Below are positions 22,095 to 32,849 of a DNA stretch of 64,000 nt, in pieces (the stretch's first letter is position 1; the number at the start of each line of letters is the position of its first letter). The notes beneath the pieces are model-generated. The model was not told the DNA's origin, did no database searches, and worked only from the letters and a program-made list of their open reading frames with translations. The DNA is from Paragonimus skrjabini miyazakii (lineage: Eukaryota > Platyhelminthes > Trematoda > Plagiorchiida > Troglotrematidae). The stretch is taken from assembly GCA_014338405.1 (NCBI GenBank), contig JTDE01000108.1, positions 323,549 to 387,548 of the forward strand, in the 5' to 3' direction. The translations under genes were made by a program, and so were the position numbers.

Positions 22095-22930
22095 TCACAG
22101 TCTACTGGGGAAGGGTGGGAATGTTAATGAATGTGTTGGAGTGTTACACGGGCCTGTCATGAGACATGCGTTCATCAGTGTCGAGTGGTTCACGCTTGCG
22201 CGGGTTTCAAGTGGATGTGGAATGATTGGCCAGGGGAGGTAAAGGGTTTGTACGAATTGTTTTTGGGCACATAGGCAGGGGTTGTGGAGTCTGATAGCGA
22301 TAGCCTCGGCCGTTGATAACAATCGCACTTTGACAGCTCTGGAACAGCATTGACGAACCTCGTAGATTACTCGGAACGCTTCATCCGGGTTTATTTGATG
22401 GCCAGTGTCAAGTAAATGGGAGCCAATTGCACTGGAAATAGGCTTTATCGATCCGTTGCGAAGCCATTTCGGTAGGTGTTCACGTATCCTTTCCGATAGC
22501 TGCCTTGTGGTCCTCCCAACGTAACCTGCTTGACAACAACAGGTGAAACAGTAGATACAGAAAGACGAAGAGAACCTGGGCAAACTATCCTTAAGGCGTG
22601 GCACTAGTACCGGGCAGGTGTTGAACGACACGATAAGTCTCGCTGCAGGGTAGGCACTCTCGACCGCGTTTGAAAGTCTACGACTAACAATTTCACCGGT
22701 AACCTGACCTCTATAAGAGAGACAGATGAAAACCGGCTTTTTCTCCGCTGTCTGAACGAGTTTACGTTCCGTGCCAAAATGCAGATTTTTATCTATGAAT
22801 CTCTCGGGTATCCGTTTCCAATGAGAGCTTCACGAATATGTCCTACTTCCTCCTGGAGAGTGTCCGGTGTACAGATCTTTTGCGCTCTGTTCAACAGACA
22901 ACGCACCAAATTTCTTTTGTACTTCAACTG
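22095..22930 (-). pseudogene. Penelope-like element: RT-to-endonuclease linker and GIY-YIG endonuclease
   Basis: On the minus strand about 22640-22930 encodes the linker of Penelope-like elements (NGYPERFIDKNLHFGTERK, KKPVFICLSYRGQVTGEIV). An open stretch at 22095-22631 follows with a GIY-YIG nuclease domain: CIYCFTCCCQAGYVGRTTRQ, LSERIREHLPKWL, GSHLLDTGHQINPDEAF and AEAIAIRLHNPCLC. The IY...GYVGRT signature, the conserved RIREH arginine and the terminal HLLDTGH segment are all visible. This is the best preserved Penelope module in the window, with about 170 uninterrupted codons. The RT domain is absent, apparently lost upstream of about 22930. Cys-rich pairs before the domain are typical of the family. 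Confidence 0.85.
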
Positions 22931-22989
22931 GACATTACTCCGCTGAATCCTCGATCCTCGTAATTTGTGCATTAATCAATTTGAGCAGC

Positions 22990-25330
22990 ACTCTTGCTGT
23001 CATCTTCACCAGCACAACTCGATAGGCAGGTACGCCAATTTCTTAAGCACCTAGGCACAGATGATAACAACGCGATCAGTGAAGAAGATTTGTTGCCTAT
23101 TTGTCAAACCCGGTAAACAGTCGGGTGCCAAAAATGTCAACCAGCTCTATAACATCATCAGTATTCCCAATAATTAAATGCTTAAATTTGTCTGCAATTT
23201 TCTTTTTTTAGTGTGCTCTTAAGCTGACTACATCATTATAGCCTAGTTGCCTTTCAAGGTGCATGAGTTAACCACAACTTCACTGGCCACATATCATCTT
23301 ACCACCTAATCTGAACGTTCAGTTACAACCACTCATATGACATGCATACCCGGTAACTATTTTGTCTCAGAAGCTTATAGTCCATTTTTCTCTCTGTTCA
23401 TGTTCATGCTATACAAATTTCCCCACCAAATGACTACCGTTTGGACCGCTGTCAGCTTACGCGGATCTCTTAATAGATATGCCTCTGTATCAAGTATAAG
23501 ACGTTCATCTTACGTAATCAGTATTGGATAGACGAAGAATATCTCTCACATCTGATTGTAGCTTCTAAATTCACACGGACTTCCCAATCAGCCACCTCAG
23601 AAAGTTGATATAGACATGAACATCCCCTCTTTCAGTGCTAATCGAAAGTGTTAGTTTCGAACTTCGTTTTAATCTTTCTTGAAACAACCTCATTGGTCTT
23701 GGAAATTTGAAATGATTGCAATGAAAATCTACTCGTTTCTCCGCCTATCATAACCCCGACAAAATAGAAGACCTAACAGATGGCTAATCCAAACGTTACG
23801 TTAACATATGACATCAGGATTGGACGGAAAGCTTCAATGTTACACCTCCATTTAGTTGCCAAGTTCTGCGTTCTGTATTGTACCAATCAGCCCATAATTT
23901 GACTTTACAGGCACCAGTATGATGAGTTAATGACAAACTGTGAGTTTTTAAATACTGCAGTGCATACAGGAATTCAGCTTCTTGTCTCATGAGTTGGAGC
24001 TGCTTACTACAACCTGTACGAAGTCTCTTTATTAACTGCGTGTAGGATTTCAATTCGAGTATGATTTCCAGGGCTATTCGAAGTCCCTGATTCCGAGATT
24101 AAATCGACATTAAAACTGTTCCGTAACCTTCGACCAATAACCCCACCATCAGCAGTTCCCATGGAATGTGTCTCAACGAACTAATTTTCTAAAGGAGTTG
24201 GCTAACGAATCTGCTCAAATGTGAATTTTGCCAACACTTGTGAATGATTTTCAGTTTGTATCAATCAAAACCTCTATGAAGTGCCTGCTACCAGAAAGAT
24301 AAGAGAGCTTAATTGTCTACCGTTTGAGTACGTCTCCTTCACAAGTACGCTATCCGCCAATTTACCCTTGGTCAATTGAAACGGGGAAATATTTAAACTT
24401 CGTAAGTCCCTTACTAGTTACGAATAAACTACCTTTGAAGAAAATGTTTTAAATGGGGTTTAAACTATCTGCTTCCTGATTCGTTTGATGCTGATGGAAA
24501 ATAAATTTTTCCCATCACCTTGTCTGTATTTATCAGACAGTAATCACGAGAAGTCAGACAAAAAAACGTACACATATATGAACGGTATAGTTTTAATGTG
24601 TGAATCCCGTGACCAGTCACAAACCACGTGCGCATATCTTAATAGCCTACACAACAACATCAAATTTGTCATTGTTAACGCGGATTAAATCAGACTTAGT
24701 AGATATGAAAATGTTTCCTCGACTGAATGCTTTTTAGAAGCTGTGTAGTTGATGCAACTACGTGATAATCTCATATAAGTATAGATTAAAGCCAACACTT
24801 TGTACAGAGCTCACAAAAGAATTTTGGAAAAAAGTATTCTCCAATAACCTTATCTTATCCAGCGCGTTCTTTGTCAGAAGTATTTATTCTCTATGCTTTT
24901 ACCCATAAGCATTCCAAATTACCTAACTATCGATCGACCATCGTTGCGGTATTTTGGAAATTGGTGTTCTTATTTCCACCATATAAAGAGATCGATATGG
25001 CACTTTTGTTGGGAGAGTGAAAGTGTTACTAGAATGAACTACCACACCACTCACTGGATTGTACAAGGTAACTAACAATACGTCAAAACCGAGAAAGAAT
25101 CCAGTGTCTGTATTAGTCAAAATAAATAGTAGTTATAGTTTGCTTGCACCTGCGGTTTGCATTAGGTTGGTTGGAAAATAAAGGCATTTCGTACTTGACT
25201 CCAAAGACTTCGCCCGATTGACTCCTGTATTTAAAAATTGGACGTTGAATGGTACAACAACGAAGCATTTTTGGAAGTACGGTCACTGAGAAAATCTTTT
25301 GAAGATACTGGTTGTCATAAATTAAATACC
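22990..25330. other. no recognisable gene
   Basis: Short unrelated open frames only. A weak resemblance between 24000-24110 and 38180-38280 (TTCAATTCGAGTATGATTTCC-like) hints at an old low-copy repeat, but I do not annotate it. Confidence 0.4.
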
Positions 25331-25335
25331 GGTCA

Positions 25336-25545
25336 AAACTGTCCGCAGCTGTCATATTACCAGAGATTTGTCAATCAGTTTTTTTGGAAAAGAACCTCTA
25401 GACTATAGTTCCGAACATGTCAGAACTCGTCGATAGGGCACATCGTTGTCACAGCGTGGAGTAGAACTCTGACTGCGATTTTATGGACAACCTTGTTCAT
25501 CACTGCACTACTGACCTCAAATTTGGCACGACCGATTCATCAAAT
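25336..25545 (-). repeat. family B repeat, diverged copy
   Basis: The plus strand reads CCGCAGCTGTCATATTACC..., CAGAACTCGTCGATAGG..., GCGTGGAGTAGAACTCTGAC... and CACTACTGACCTCAAATTTG, the same order of blocks as the minus-strand copy at 2018-2280 but with many substitutions. It ends just before the solo LTR at 25630. Confidence 0.55.
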
Positions 25546-25625
25546 GCAAACGGCCGATCTGAGAGTTACAATCGGTCGTGGGCATTATTCAGGCTATAGT
25601 AAGCGAAATTTCCCAATACTTTCTA

Positions 25626-25629
25626 CTAG
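25626..25629. repeat. target-site duplication CTAG (left)
   Basis: CTAG immediately left of the solo LTR; the same four bases follow it at 25927-25930. Confidence 0.8.
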
Positions 25630-25926
25630 TGTTGTGAGCCAAGAACGCGGATGGCACAAGAGTTATTTATTCGAGAAAGCAACACATAGAGTAAGCGCTT
25701 AAGCAGAACCACAAACAAAAACACATTTGTACACGTTACTCGGCCCAGACTATCTTGGTTGCCACAGACGCCAGATGTAGCAAGGACCATTTTGGGCGTT
25801 GCTGCACTCTGAAATTTCTTCCTGTATTTTTCCTGCGGCTAATTCGATGTCAAAATGCATGCTCTGGTCCTACTACTGAATAGTAGTCGTGTGAGTAGTA
25901 TGCTACGATCGCTTATGCTCGCTACA
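25630..25926 (-). repeat. solo LTR, family 1 (Gypsy-type)
   Basis: A 297-bp LTR on the minus strand, 5'-TGTAGCGAGC...GGCTCACAACA-3', with TG...CA ends. It is homologous throughout to the LTR at 14795-15109 but visibly diverged. CTAG flanks both sides, the signature of integration. No internal region is next to it, so it is a solo LTR left by LTR-LTR recombination. A CGAATAAATAAC polyadenylation-like signal lies near the 3' end on the minus strand. Its open frames are incidental. Confidence 0.87.
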
Positions 25927-25930
25927 CTAG
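25927..25930. repeat. target-site duplication CTAG (right)
   Basis: CTAG directly after the GCTACA end of the solo LTR, matching 25626-25629. Confidence 0.8.
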
Positions 25931-26786
25931 TTCAAGTTTTTGATCGGATCTGGATTGAACACACTTTTGCAGTACGTCATATGCAACTATCTATTTGCAC
26001 TAATAATCAAATGGTAGTGAGTCTACCGCTAACTTAGAAATGTATTACATAGATTAAGTAATATTCATATCTCTTCTTTTGCCGTCTTTCTTCCTTCGTT
26101 CACTGCCGAGCTACTAATTCATATTGATCGTTTTACATATTGCTCTCCAGAGGTTGTTCAGTTAATCGAAGCATGAAACGTTAACCCTCTACTGCTACAT
26201 ACCGTAACATTTCTGTTTCTATTTACTCCATGTGACGTAGCCGTTTGTTGAACTTTATGGTGATGGTTCACTCTAAACTCTTGCCCATTGGTTCTCATGA
26301 CTTCAGTCGTTTGCACATCAGCTCATCTGCGCAATTGAAAACAACAAAGGAAATGATGCATTAGCACGGGAATGCGAGAGTTACGATCAACTGTAGCTGA
26401 TGTTCAATCTACATTAGCATATGGTTTGACGTTTTTTCTGTGGTAACAATTATATCACAAATGATGCATTACCGGTTCTGTTTCACAAAGCTGACACTGT
26501 ATTTTACTTGGCAATCCAGCGACTCAAAACATCAATGAAGGAAATTCATTATGTTAGTGAATTGGGTATGTTGGCGAATACGAGGAACGCGAAGTAAACG
26601 TCAATAAAGGGACTTTATCCCACACCTACCTTCTCATGTATATTGTTTGATGTAGTCAATCATACACAGACAAAACTGATAGGATGTTTCAAACCATAGT
26701 GAATGACTATATTCTATACTGGTTGACAAACAATGTATCATTTTACTAAAGGAATGCACAAACACATTTACAGTGTTTGAGAAATT
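25931..26786. other. no recognisable gene
   Basis: No motifs or repeats were recognised between the solo LTR and the tRNA-like repeat. Confidence 0.4.
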
Positions 26787-27056
26787 CCTGCCGGGGCAGT
26801 CGACCCCCTGGATCATTTGGTGGATTCCATATGAGACAGTGGGACGGGTGGGTAACCGAGTCCAAATGTGAAATTTCCGAGCTTCTGACGTGGCTTCGTA
26901 GCTCAGCTGGTAGAGCGCTTGTCGCATTGAAACATGGTGTTTCTGTCGCTGGTTCGAATCCAGCCGAGGCCCTAACTTTTCACAGTTGGGTATCATCTAA
27001 ATTCATAAATCTGCCACACTACTTATTAGTTTCCGTATCACTTAGTAAAGATCAGT
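26787..27056 (+). repeat. family A tRNA-derived SINE-like repeat, copy 2
   Basis: Matches 5240-5500 in opposite orientation over about 260 bp, including about 100 bp upstream of the tRNA-like head (GGATCATTTGGTGGATTCCATATGA-like block) and an 80-bp block downstream (ATCTAAATTCATAAATCTGCC-like). Its reverse complement is open (26634-26996) and reads RLDSNQR and ALYQLSYEA, a peptide that commonly arises from translating tRNA-derived repeats and is not a gene. Confidence 0.8.
26892..26971 (+). ncRNA. tRNA-like head of family A (not a functional tRNA)
   Basis: The acceptor stem closes as seven pairs (GGCTTCG 26892-26898 with CGAGGCC 26965-26971). The D arm is normal (GCTC...GAGC) and the T arm is perfect (GCTGG TTCGAAT CCAGC, 26948-26964). 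Both Pol III boxes are present: an A box at TAGCTCAGCTGG and a consensus B box at GGTTCGAATCC. The middle 31 nt (26917-26947) do not form an anticodon stem, so no anticodon can be assigned. With a diverged copy at 5.3 kb, this is a tRNA-derived promoter of a SINE rather than a tRNA gene. Confidence 0.75.
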
Positions 27057-28380
27057 AAAAAAATCTGACCAAACACAATAAAGACCATCGATTGTTCGAA
27101 CAGATAACTGCTCTGTCATTCTTTGGTTAAACTCGCTTAGGAAGACTCTCAGATCGTTACAGTTTTAACAGACCTACAGTCATGACAGTGTGGTACTTTG
27201 CATTTAAAAGGTTTTCGCAATTCTGAGAGAAATGTTTAATATTTACTTAACGCTGTCAACGTGATGACGACAGAGATCAATGGAAACATCTCGCACCACA
27301 TGTTTACACATATTGTTTCTCGAGTAAAATGTCATTAACACGTAGCCCCTCAACAATACTTCCACAAATTGGTGAGCAAGATGGTTGTGCACCAGTGTGG
27401 TCAATCATGTGAATGAATGGGTGTGATGGGCTCATCGAACTTTAAGACAGTTGACATTGATCAAAATCCCTTGTGGCTAGACGTATTGGGCAAGAAGAAG
27501 ATGCCGAGTTTGTAGGCGAACACACACTAACCTATCGTACTCTAAGCATAGATAAACAGGCTCCCCGTTTTCTAGATGCTTAAAGACAAAATGTGACAGT
27601 TGGAGTGCTTTGTTTTCTGTTTGATTATTCCTACTTTGTGCGGAAAGGGACCTTGGAAATGGGAAGTGCGCAACCTCAGCATACTCTGCCCATGAGTATT
27701 TTTCAGATAAAATAATGTACACAAAAAATCAAAATCTCCCATTCAGTTCGCTGGTCAAACATAAATGAGAGGTATATGTAAGAAATGACTACCAAAGCTA
27801 TTTTGAACGCTCACTAAGATTGACACGCACCAGTTGACGCATTCCACACCCAGTGGTACTCAAAGATTTCTGTGCAGTCCATGTTGTGCCTGTTTTTAGT
27901 ATGCATGCAACACAGTGCACATTTAACTTGGTTCTTTTACAAGAATGACCGGACACTGTTCGTTTCCGCAAGAGGTTTGAACATTGCTCTCAAAAAGGCT
28001 GTAAAATCAGGTAGAACAAGTGTTGACTATCGACCAGAAAGTTATGTTTTCTTGGATAGCCTAGTTATAGGAGCTGGGGAACTTTAAACTACCCTGTGGA
28101 TGCCATCGATCGAAAGTGTTCACAAACAAAGGTGAGGGGAGCGAAGTGAAATATGTTTGTTTTTGATAATAACCTGAGTAAACTCAGTACTCTAACACTG
28201 GTTACGTTCAGCGCAACAATGAACCAGCGTGAGATGGACAAGAATGCAAGAATGGGTTAGGCGATGAGATCGTGCATATCAGGCAGCGTTATGTGCCGTT
28301 GATTCATGTGATTCATTTTGTACCATCACGATGGAAGACTTCCTGTGTGAAAGCTAAAACAACAATCAAGAGAAATGTAG
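27057..28380. other. no recognisable gene
   Basis: Short open frames such as 27477-27722 and 27872-28087 have no recognisable motif. No repeats shared with the rest of the window were noticed. Confidence 0.4.
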
Positions 28381-28384
28381 TGTA

Positions 28385-29220
28385 CATATGCAACATCGGT
28401 TGGCAGCATTCGTTTCGGATTAGCCTGTCACAGAAACCGAAGCTTAAAGACGCCTGCTCTTAACGCACATCGCAAGTGGCTTGCGTTGCATTATTTGTGG
28501 TACAGAAACCTCGACGTGATGGTGACTATAAAACAGGTTTTTACAGGTTCAACCATGTCAAACAGACCAAATGGAAACGGCCAGACGAAAGCAGATGTCC
28601 TCATAGGGTTATATGTTGCACTGCTGCCTGACTAATGGTGTTTAGGTAGTGAGGTACTAATATATGTGTATATCCAGAGGATATATGGATAGCTGAAACA
28701 CTGCAGCCTTCCGTGTAAAGAGGGGAAACGTTAGAGAATGTGCCGTCAATCATAGAGTACACCGATCCACCAACGGTTGACCGTGACAGCTGGCGTATTA
28801 TCCTGTACGGTCGAAAAATTCACACAATTTCTCCCAAGCTCAATCTAGCCTACAGTACATCTGTTGCATTCAGCGGTAATCGGAATGAATCGTCAACGAC
28901 TCACTCAATGAGCCCGTGAGCTAACAAATAAGTCAGCTAGTTGAGTAATGGGACCCGGGCGGAATCCCTCAGGACAACCTGCCACCCCGTTGACTCACAG
29001 CTCTGGCGTTTACGTCAAAGGGTCCGGGTGGGGTTTCGTAAAAGAACCATAGTTCCTTTTGTCCCACAGGTGGGTTACAGAAGAGATTCAATCTTAGGTC
29101 CCAACTGTCATCTTGAGGCGTGTACATGGAAGCGGGGCGTTTACCGTTGTGACATGTAGTGTCCATATGCCGCTGGATCGATGCAGCACCAGATACCCGG
29201 AAGGTCGCACCGCACTGGTT
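28385..29220 (+). repeat. family E unidentified repeat, 0.8-kb copy
   Basis: Homologous in order and spacing to 39970-40890. Shared blocks include GCAC(A/-)TCGCAAGTGGCTTG-type sequence, CAACGGTTGACCGTGACA(G/A)C then TGGCGTATTATCC, CAAGCTC, GCATT(C/T)A(G/T)CGGTAATCG, CACAG(C/T)TCTGG and ATGCAGCACC. Between copies some differences are compatible with a former coding frame (VDRDSWRII, GNRN). I do not recognise the protein. A short third copy lies at 15550-15660 (minus). Confidence 0.65.
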
Positions 29221-29229
29221 GCCACAGAA

Positions 29230-32200
29230 CTAAGCCTTTGTGGTATCGATGCTGCAGTTTCGAATAATACAAAGCTCGAAGGTTAAGGTAGACTGCGAGA
29301 AGTTGGTGCTGAATATACATTCAATAGAATCGGTTGCAAATCTGGATGGTGCACTGGAACATGGTGTCTGTTTCACAGTAGATAAACGCATAAGTTACTT
29401 GACGACAGGTGATTTACACGGCATCAGTCATCGAGACATACCGATGCGTCTGTGACTCGGTCGAGACATGTCTGCAACATTTCTTCGTGTCCATGGTTCG
29501 ACTATGAGTCACATCAATGATACACAGGATGAGTTCTATGATCATTTGTCCGTCACAATCCGCTTGACAGCGGCAAGTGACTGACTGCTTGTTTTCGTTG
29601 ACTTCGACGCGCAAGTTGTGAGCCAAATGGTTTATTCACATTTCCAACTCTGTTTATTGTAGAAAATCCGGGCAACAGCAAAAGCTGGATGTCCAAAAAG
29701 TTGTGCAACTCAAAATCGAGGACTGCTTTTCCACGTGCGTTCTTCTGAAAAACTTGTGCGTTTCCACTATCCCTGTGGAAACACTTCATGAAACATATCA
29801 TGACGGCAGTCATCGAGAAGATCGGTATCCAGCGATAAGAAAGCCTGAACTGTTGTGAAAACAAGATTGCAGTTTTCTCCAATTTGATACGAATGAAGAG
29901 TGCATCGTTTGCTATTTCGGCAATGGATCCAGGCATTGAAGCGAAACGAGCCGTACTCCGGAGTGTTCACTGTCAACGCATCAAACGGGGTCGCAAAATC
30001 ACGAACGACTAGTGGAAAGAGCAAGACCAGTTTATGCAGGGCTAAGCTAACCGTCGACAATACAAAGAGTTCAAAGACTCGCTGAAAGTGGTTTTAGGCC
30101 CATCCATTCAATATACTAAAGCACCGGTTGAAGGGGAGTTTTCGTGAGTTTAACAAGAGGGCATTATGAAATTCTGGCGCAAGCGCTTTAGAATCCTGTT
30201 AAACCGTCTTGAAACACTTGTCTGGAAGATCGTGAATAGTCTGACACCTTAGGATGTCAAAGCTTCGTTCGATTCCATCGCAAATTCAACAGGGTACTTT
30301 ATAACTGCGAAAACTACAGGCTGCGGATGATGGCAGATTGTCAATGGCGGTAATAACGCATGGTCGCCCAATCTTGAAACGATGTTCACCCATGCTGGCT
30401 CACACGATCTGGAAGTAGAAAGCAGTTCTTCAAGATTTCAAAACGACTTGACAGTATAGTTGATAAGGGTCAGGGTAGCAAGCAATGCAGCGACAGTTAT
30501 CTTGACAGTAGTTTCCTTCGATGTGCTGGAAAATGTGATAGCAAGCATGCTACCCAAAATAATGAATGCACAAACTGCAAGGAGCAATGACTGGGAAGTC
30601 TTGGAAGACGGTTTTGGGGGAACCGCAGCGTGAGAATGTAAGCACAGTTGTGTTGTCTGCTGTTCAATGATGCTGTCTGTACAGCATCTGCACTGTCACG
30701 ACAGTAGGAAGTGGACATTTCAGCAGTGATATTTGTTATCTGAACCGGTCCCATTCTTGGTGTCACTGATTCATCTTGGGTATTCGATGTTCGGACATGG
30801 TTTGAAACACTGAATTATTTTGTCGAGCAAACATGGACGGGATGGAATCAGTGTTGATTTCGATTCAGTTTCGTTCTGTCCGTAAGATGGGCGACGAAAG
30901 GATTGTGAAGCAGCTGTTGTACAGGCAACTAAAATCATGTGGGCGAAACCTGGTGGTCAGAATCTGCTATAGGAGGATATTGGCCGATTAAGTCTTTCAG
31001 TTTGTGATATTGCGTTTGGATTTTGGGATGATTTAGCCATGAACCGGATGGTCTGGAATTTATACGATCCGGACGAGTGTTTGACGGTTCAATGGGAAAC
31101 AGTTTTGCAGTTAGGGATTAACGCATGTGGTACGTGGCGGAACCATGAATGTCATAGGTCGTTCTGACACGACTGTATGTTATTCTGATGAATGCGTTCG
31201 AGTGTGGGCTGTCTGTCTCGGATTAGTAGGTGTTCAGCGTACAAACAGTGCAACACCGTCGACGAGACGACGAGTTACTCAGACTCAATTTAGTTAGGTT
31301 GTTTACATTTATCCCCCTTAAACCAACAACTGTCGTCATTTGGTAACTTCTCCCCCTTCTATTCCAAAACACGTGCCATGATGGCCTTGCATCAGTCATT
31401 TTCATAAACTTTTTTGTGTCCTTCAAGTTGAATTTCTTGCTCGTTTTTCTGTCTGACTTTGAATTTTTCCATCCCCTGCACCTTATTTCTATATCACAAT
31501 CATATGTGCACTTATTTCAAAATATTTCTTGTCTTTCGTCTCCGAGTTGTTCCTTATAGCTTTAGATCCTACAGTCACAGTTCCTAATTGTGTTTCGAGA
31601 AATGATTGTTTTATGTTCATGCCAGCTTCCACGTACATACACTTCGCAGATTGCGGCAACCACCGAATTTGCGTGTGATGTGACATTTTTCATACAGTTG
31701 TTATGAAGTGACCATGCCAGAATGGCAACTTTACCGGGTATCTTGTGATTGACTAATATCATTCTTTATCAATGGTTAATGTTAACTCTGGAAACTGGGG
31801 GATTTGCTTTGACCATGTGTGTAATCTTTCACAACTTATTGTTTTCAGTGACGTCTCAGAATGAAGAAATTTTACACCTACATTCTGCTTATCACTCTGT
31901 GCATTCCTGTAACACAAAGAGTGTATGAGGTAGAAGTGTTGGATACAACGTGCTAGTGCTATTCCCTCTCCTTCCCTCCTGTTGACTGTCATATCAATAC
32001 AATATTTCAAAATTTCTACAGCCACAACCATTTCGTTACATTCATTGTTCTTTCATTGTAAGTAAAACTTTATATTGTTATGTGTGCATGTGCGTTTTAT
32101 TTCCAACGTCGCATTCTACGTTGTAGGTCATTTTTATTCACTAAATTCACAACAGTTCGCTTCTGAGATAAATAATTAGTTGACATCTGTATCGGGGGTA

Positions 32201-32590
32201 GACAACATTGTTCAACGTAGCTGGGGAAAAACAGAATAATTCGCAGGTGAATCCGCATGTAGCATATTGAAGTACTAATAACGGAATGCGCGAAAAGAAT
32301 TGCTAATTTTCACAGAGTCTGATTTTGACGATTGCACGAGTTAATGCAAGTTTATTCAGTTGTCCAGACAAGCCATTACTCCATAATTCTGCGAATTAAA
32401 CAGTTCGGACAGTTTAAAAGAACTACTATCAAACGGGTGTGGTGTGCAACGTTTAACAAAAACTTGTGGAAAACTGCATTATTGAGTTGTTGGTCTTATG
32501 AACTGAGTGAGAACTTCCGCACTCCGGAACGTCGTCAAGAGCTCTTACAAAATCCATAGAAAGATTAGGTTCAACCCAGTCCTGACTAGA
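29230..32590. other. no recognisable gene
   Basis: About 3.3 kb with several open frames of 65-127 codons (for example 29553-29936 and 29767-30060 on minus) that overlap one another and show no recognisable domain. I could not connect it to the repeats on either side. The left part is somewhat richer in GC than the AT-rich right part after 31.4 kb. Confidence 0.4.
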
Positions 32591-32599
32591 GTTCTAGTT

Positions 32600-32835
32600 C
32601 CAGTTCTACTTCGTCGATACGGTGCGGCCTGGGGGACAAACATTAACGAAGAATATGTAGGATTTCGTAATTGACACAAATGTGCTGATCACAGTTTAAC
32701 TATTCATCAAATCTTAGATCAGCGTCATATTTTCAACTATTCATAAATTGTTATACTTCTCGACGATAAAGGTGCATTCGTTTCAGTTAATCGCACTACA
32801 CTTTTGGAATGGCTTAAATGTGAATTCCATTGAAC
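32600..32835 (+). pseudogene. non-LTR (RTE/jockey-like) RT, left part
   Basis: The plus strand reads NEEYVGFRN (the usual QAGFR box), then CADHSLTIHQILDQRHIF and, after a stop, IVILLDDKGAFVSVNRTTLL. This corresponds to RT blocks 2-3, in which the usual FLDxKxAFDSV box is LLDDKGAFVSV. It is cut at about 32835, where Penelope-like sequence starts, and the same kind of RT resumes at about 34110. Stops show it is dead. Confidence 0.7.
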
Positions 32836-32849
32836 ACATATGTGAACAT

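Noticed and set aside
24000..24110. Shared repeat with 38180-38280
   Set aside because: Only scattered similarity by eye; too weak to separate from AT-rich chance matches.
26892..26971. Functional tRNA gene
   Set aside because: Acceptor, D and T arms pair, but the 31-nt middle has no anticodon stem and a diverged relative with the same flanks exists at 5.3 kb, so it is a repeat head.
26634..26996. 120-codon minus-strand open frame as a gene
   Set aside because: It is the reverse complement of the tRNA-like repeat; such peptides (RLDSNQR, ALYQLSYEA) are known translation artefacts.
29553..30060. Overlapping minus-strand frames as a coding region
   Set aside because: Two frames overlap in different phases, and neither shows a domain or a preserved counterpart.
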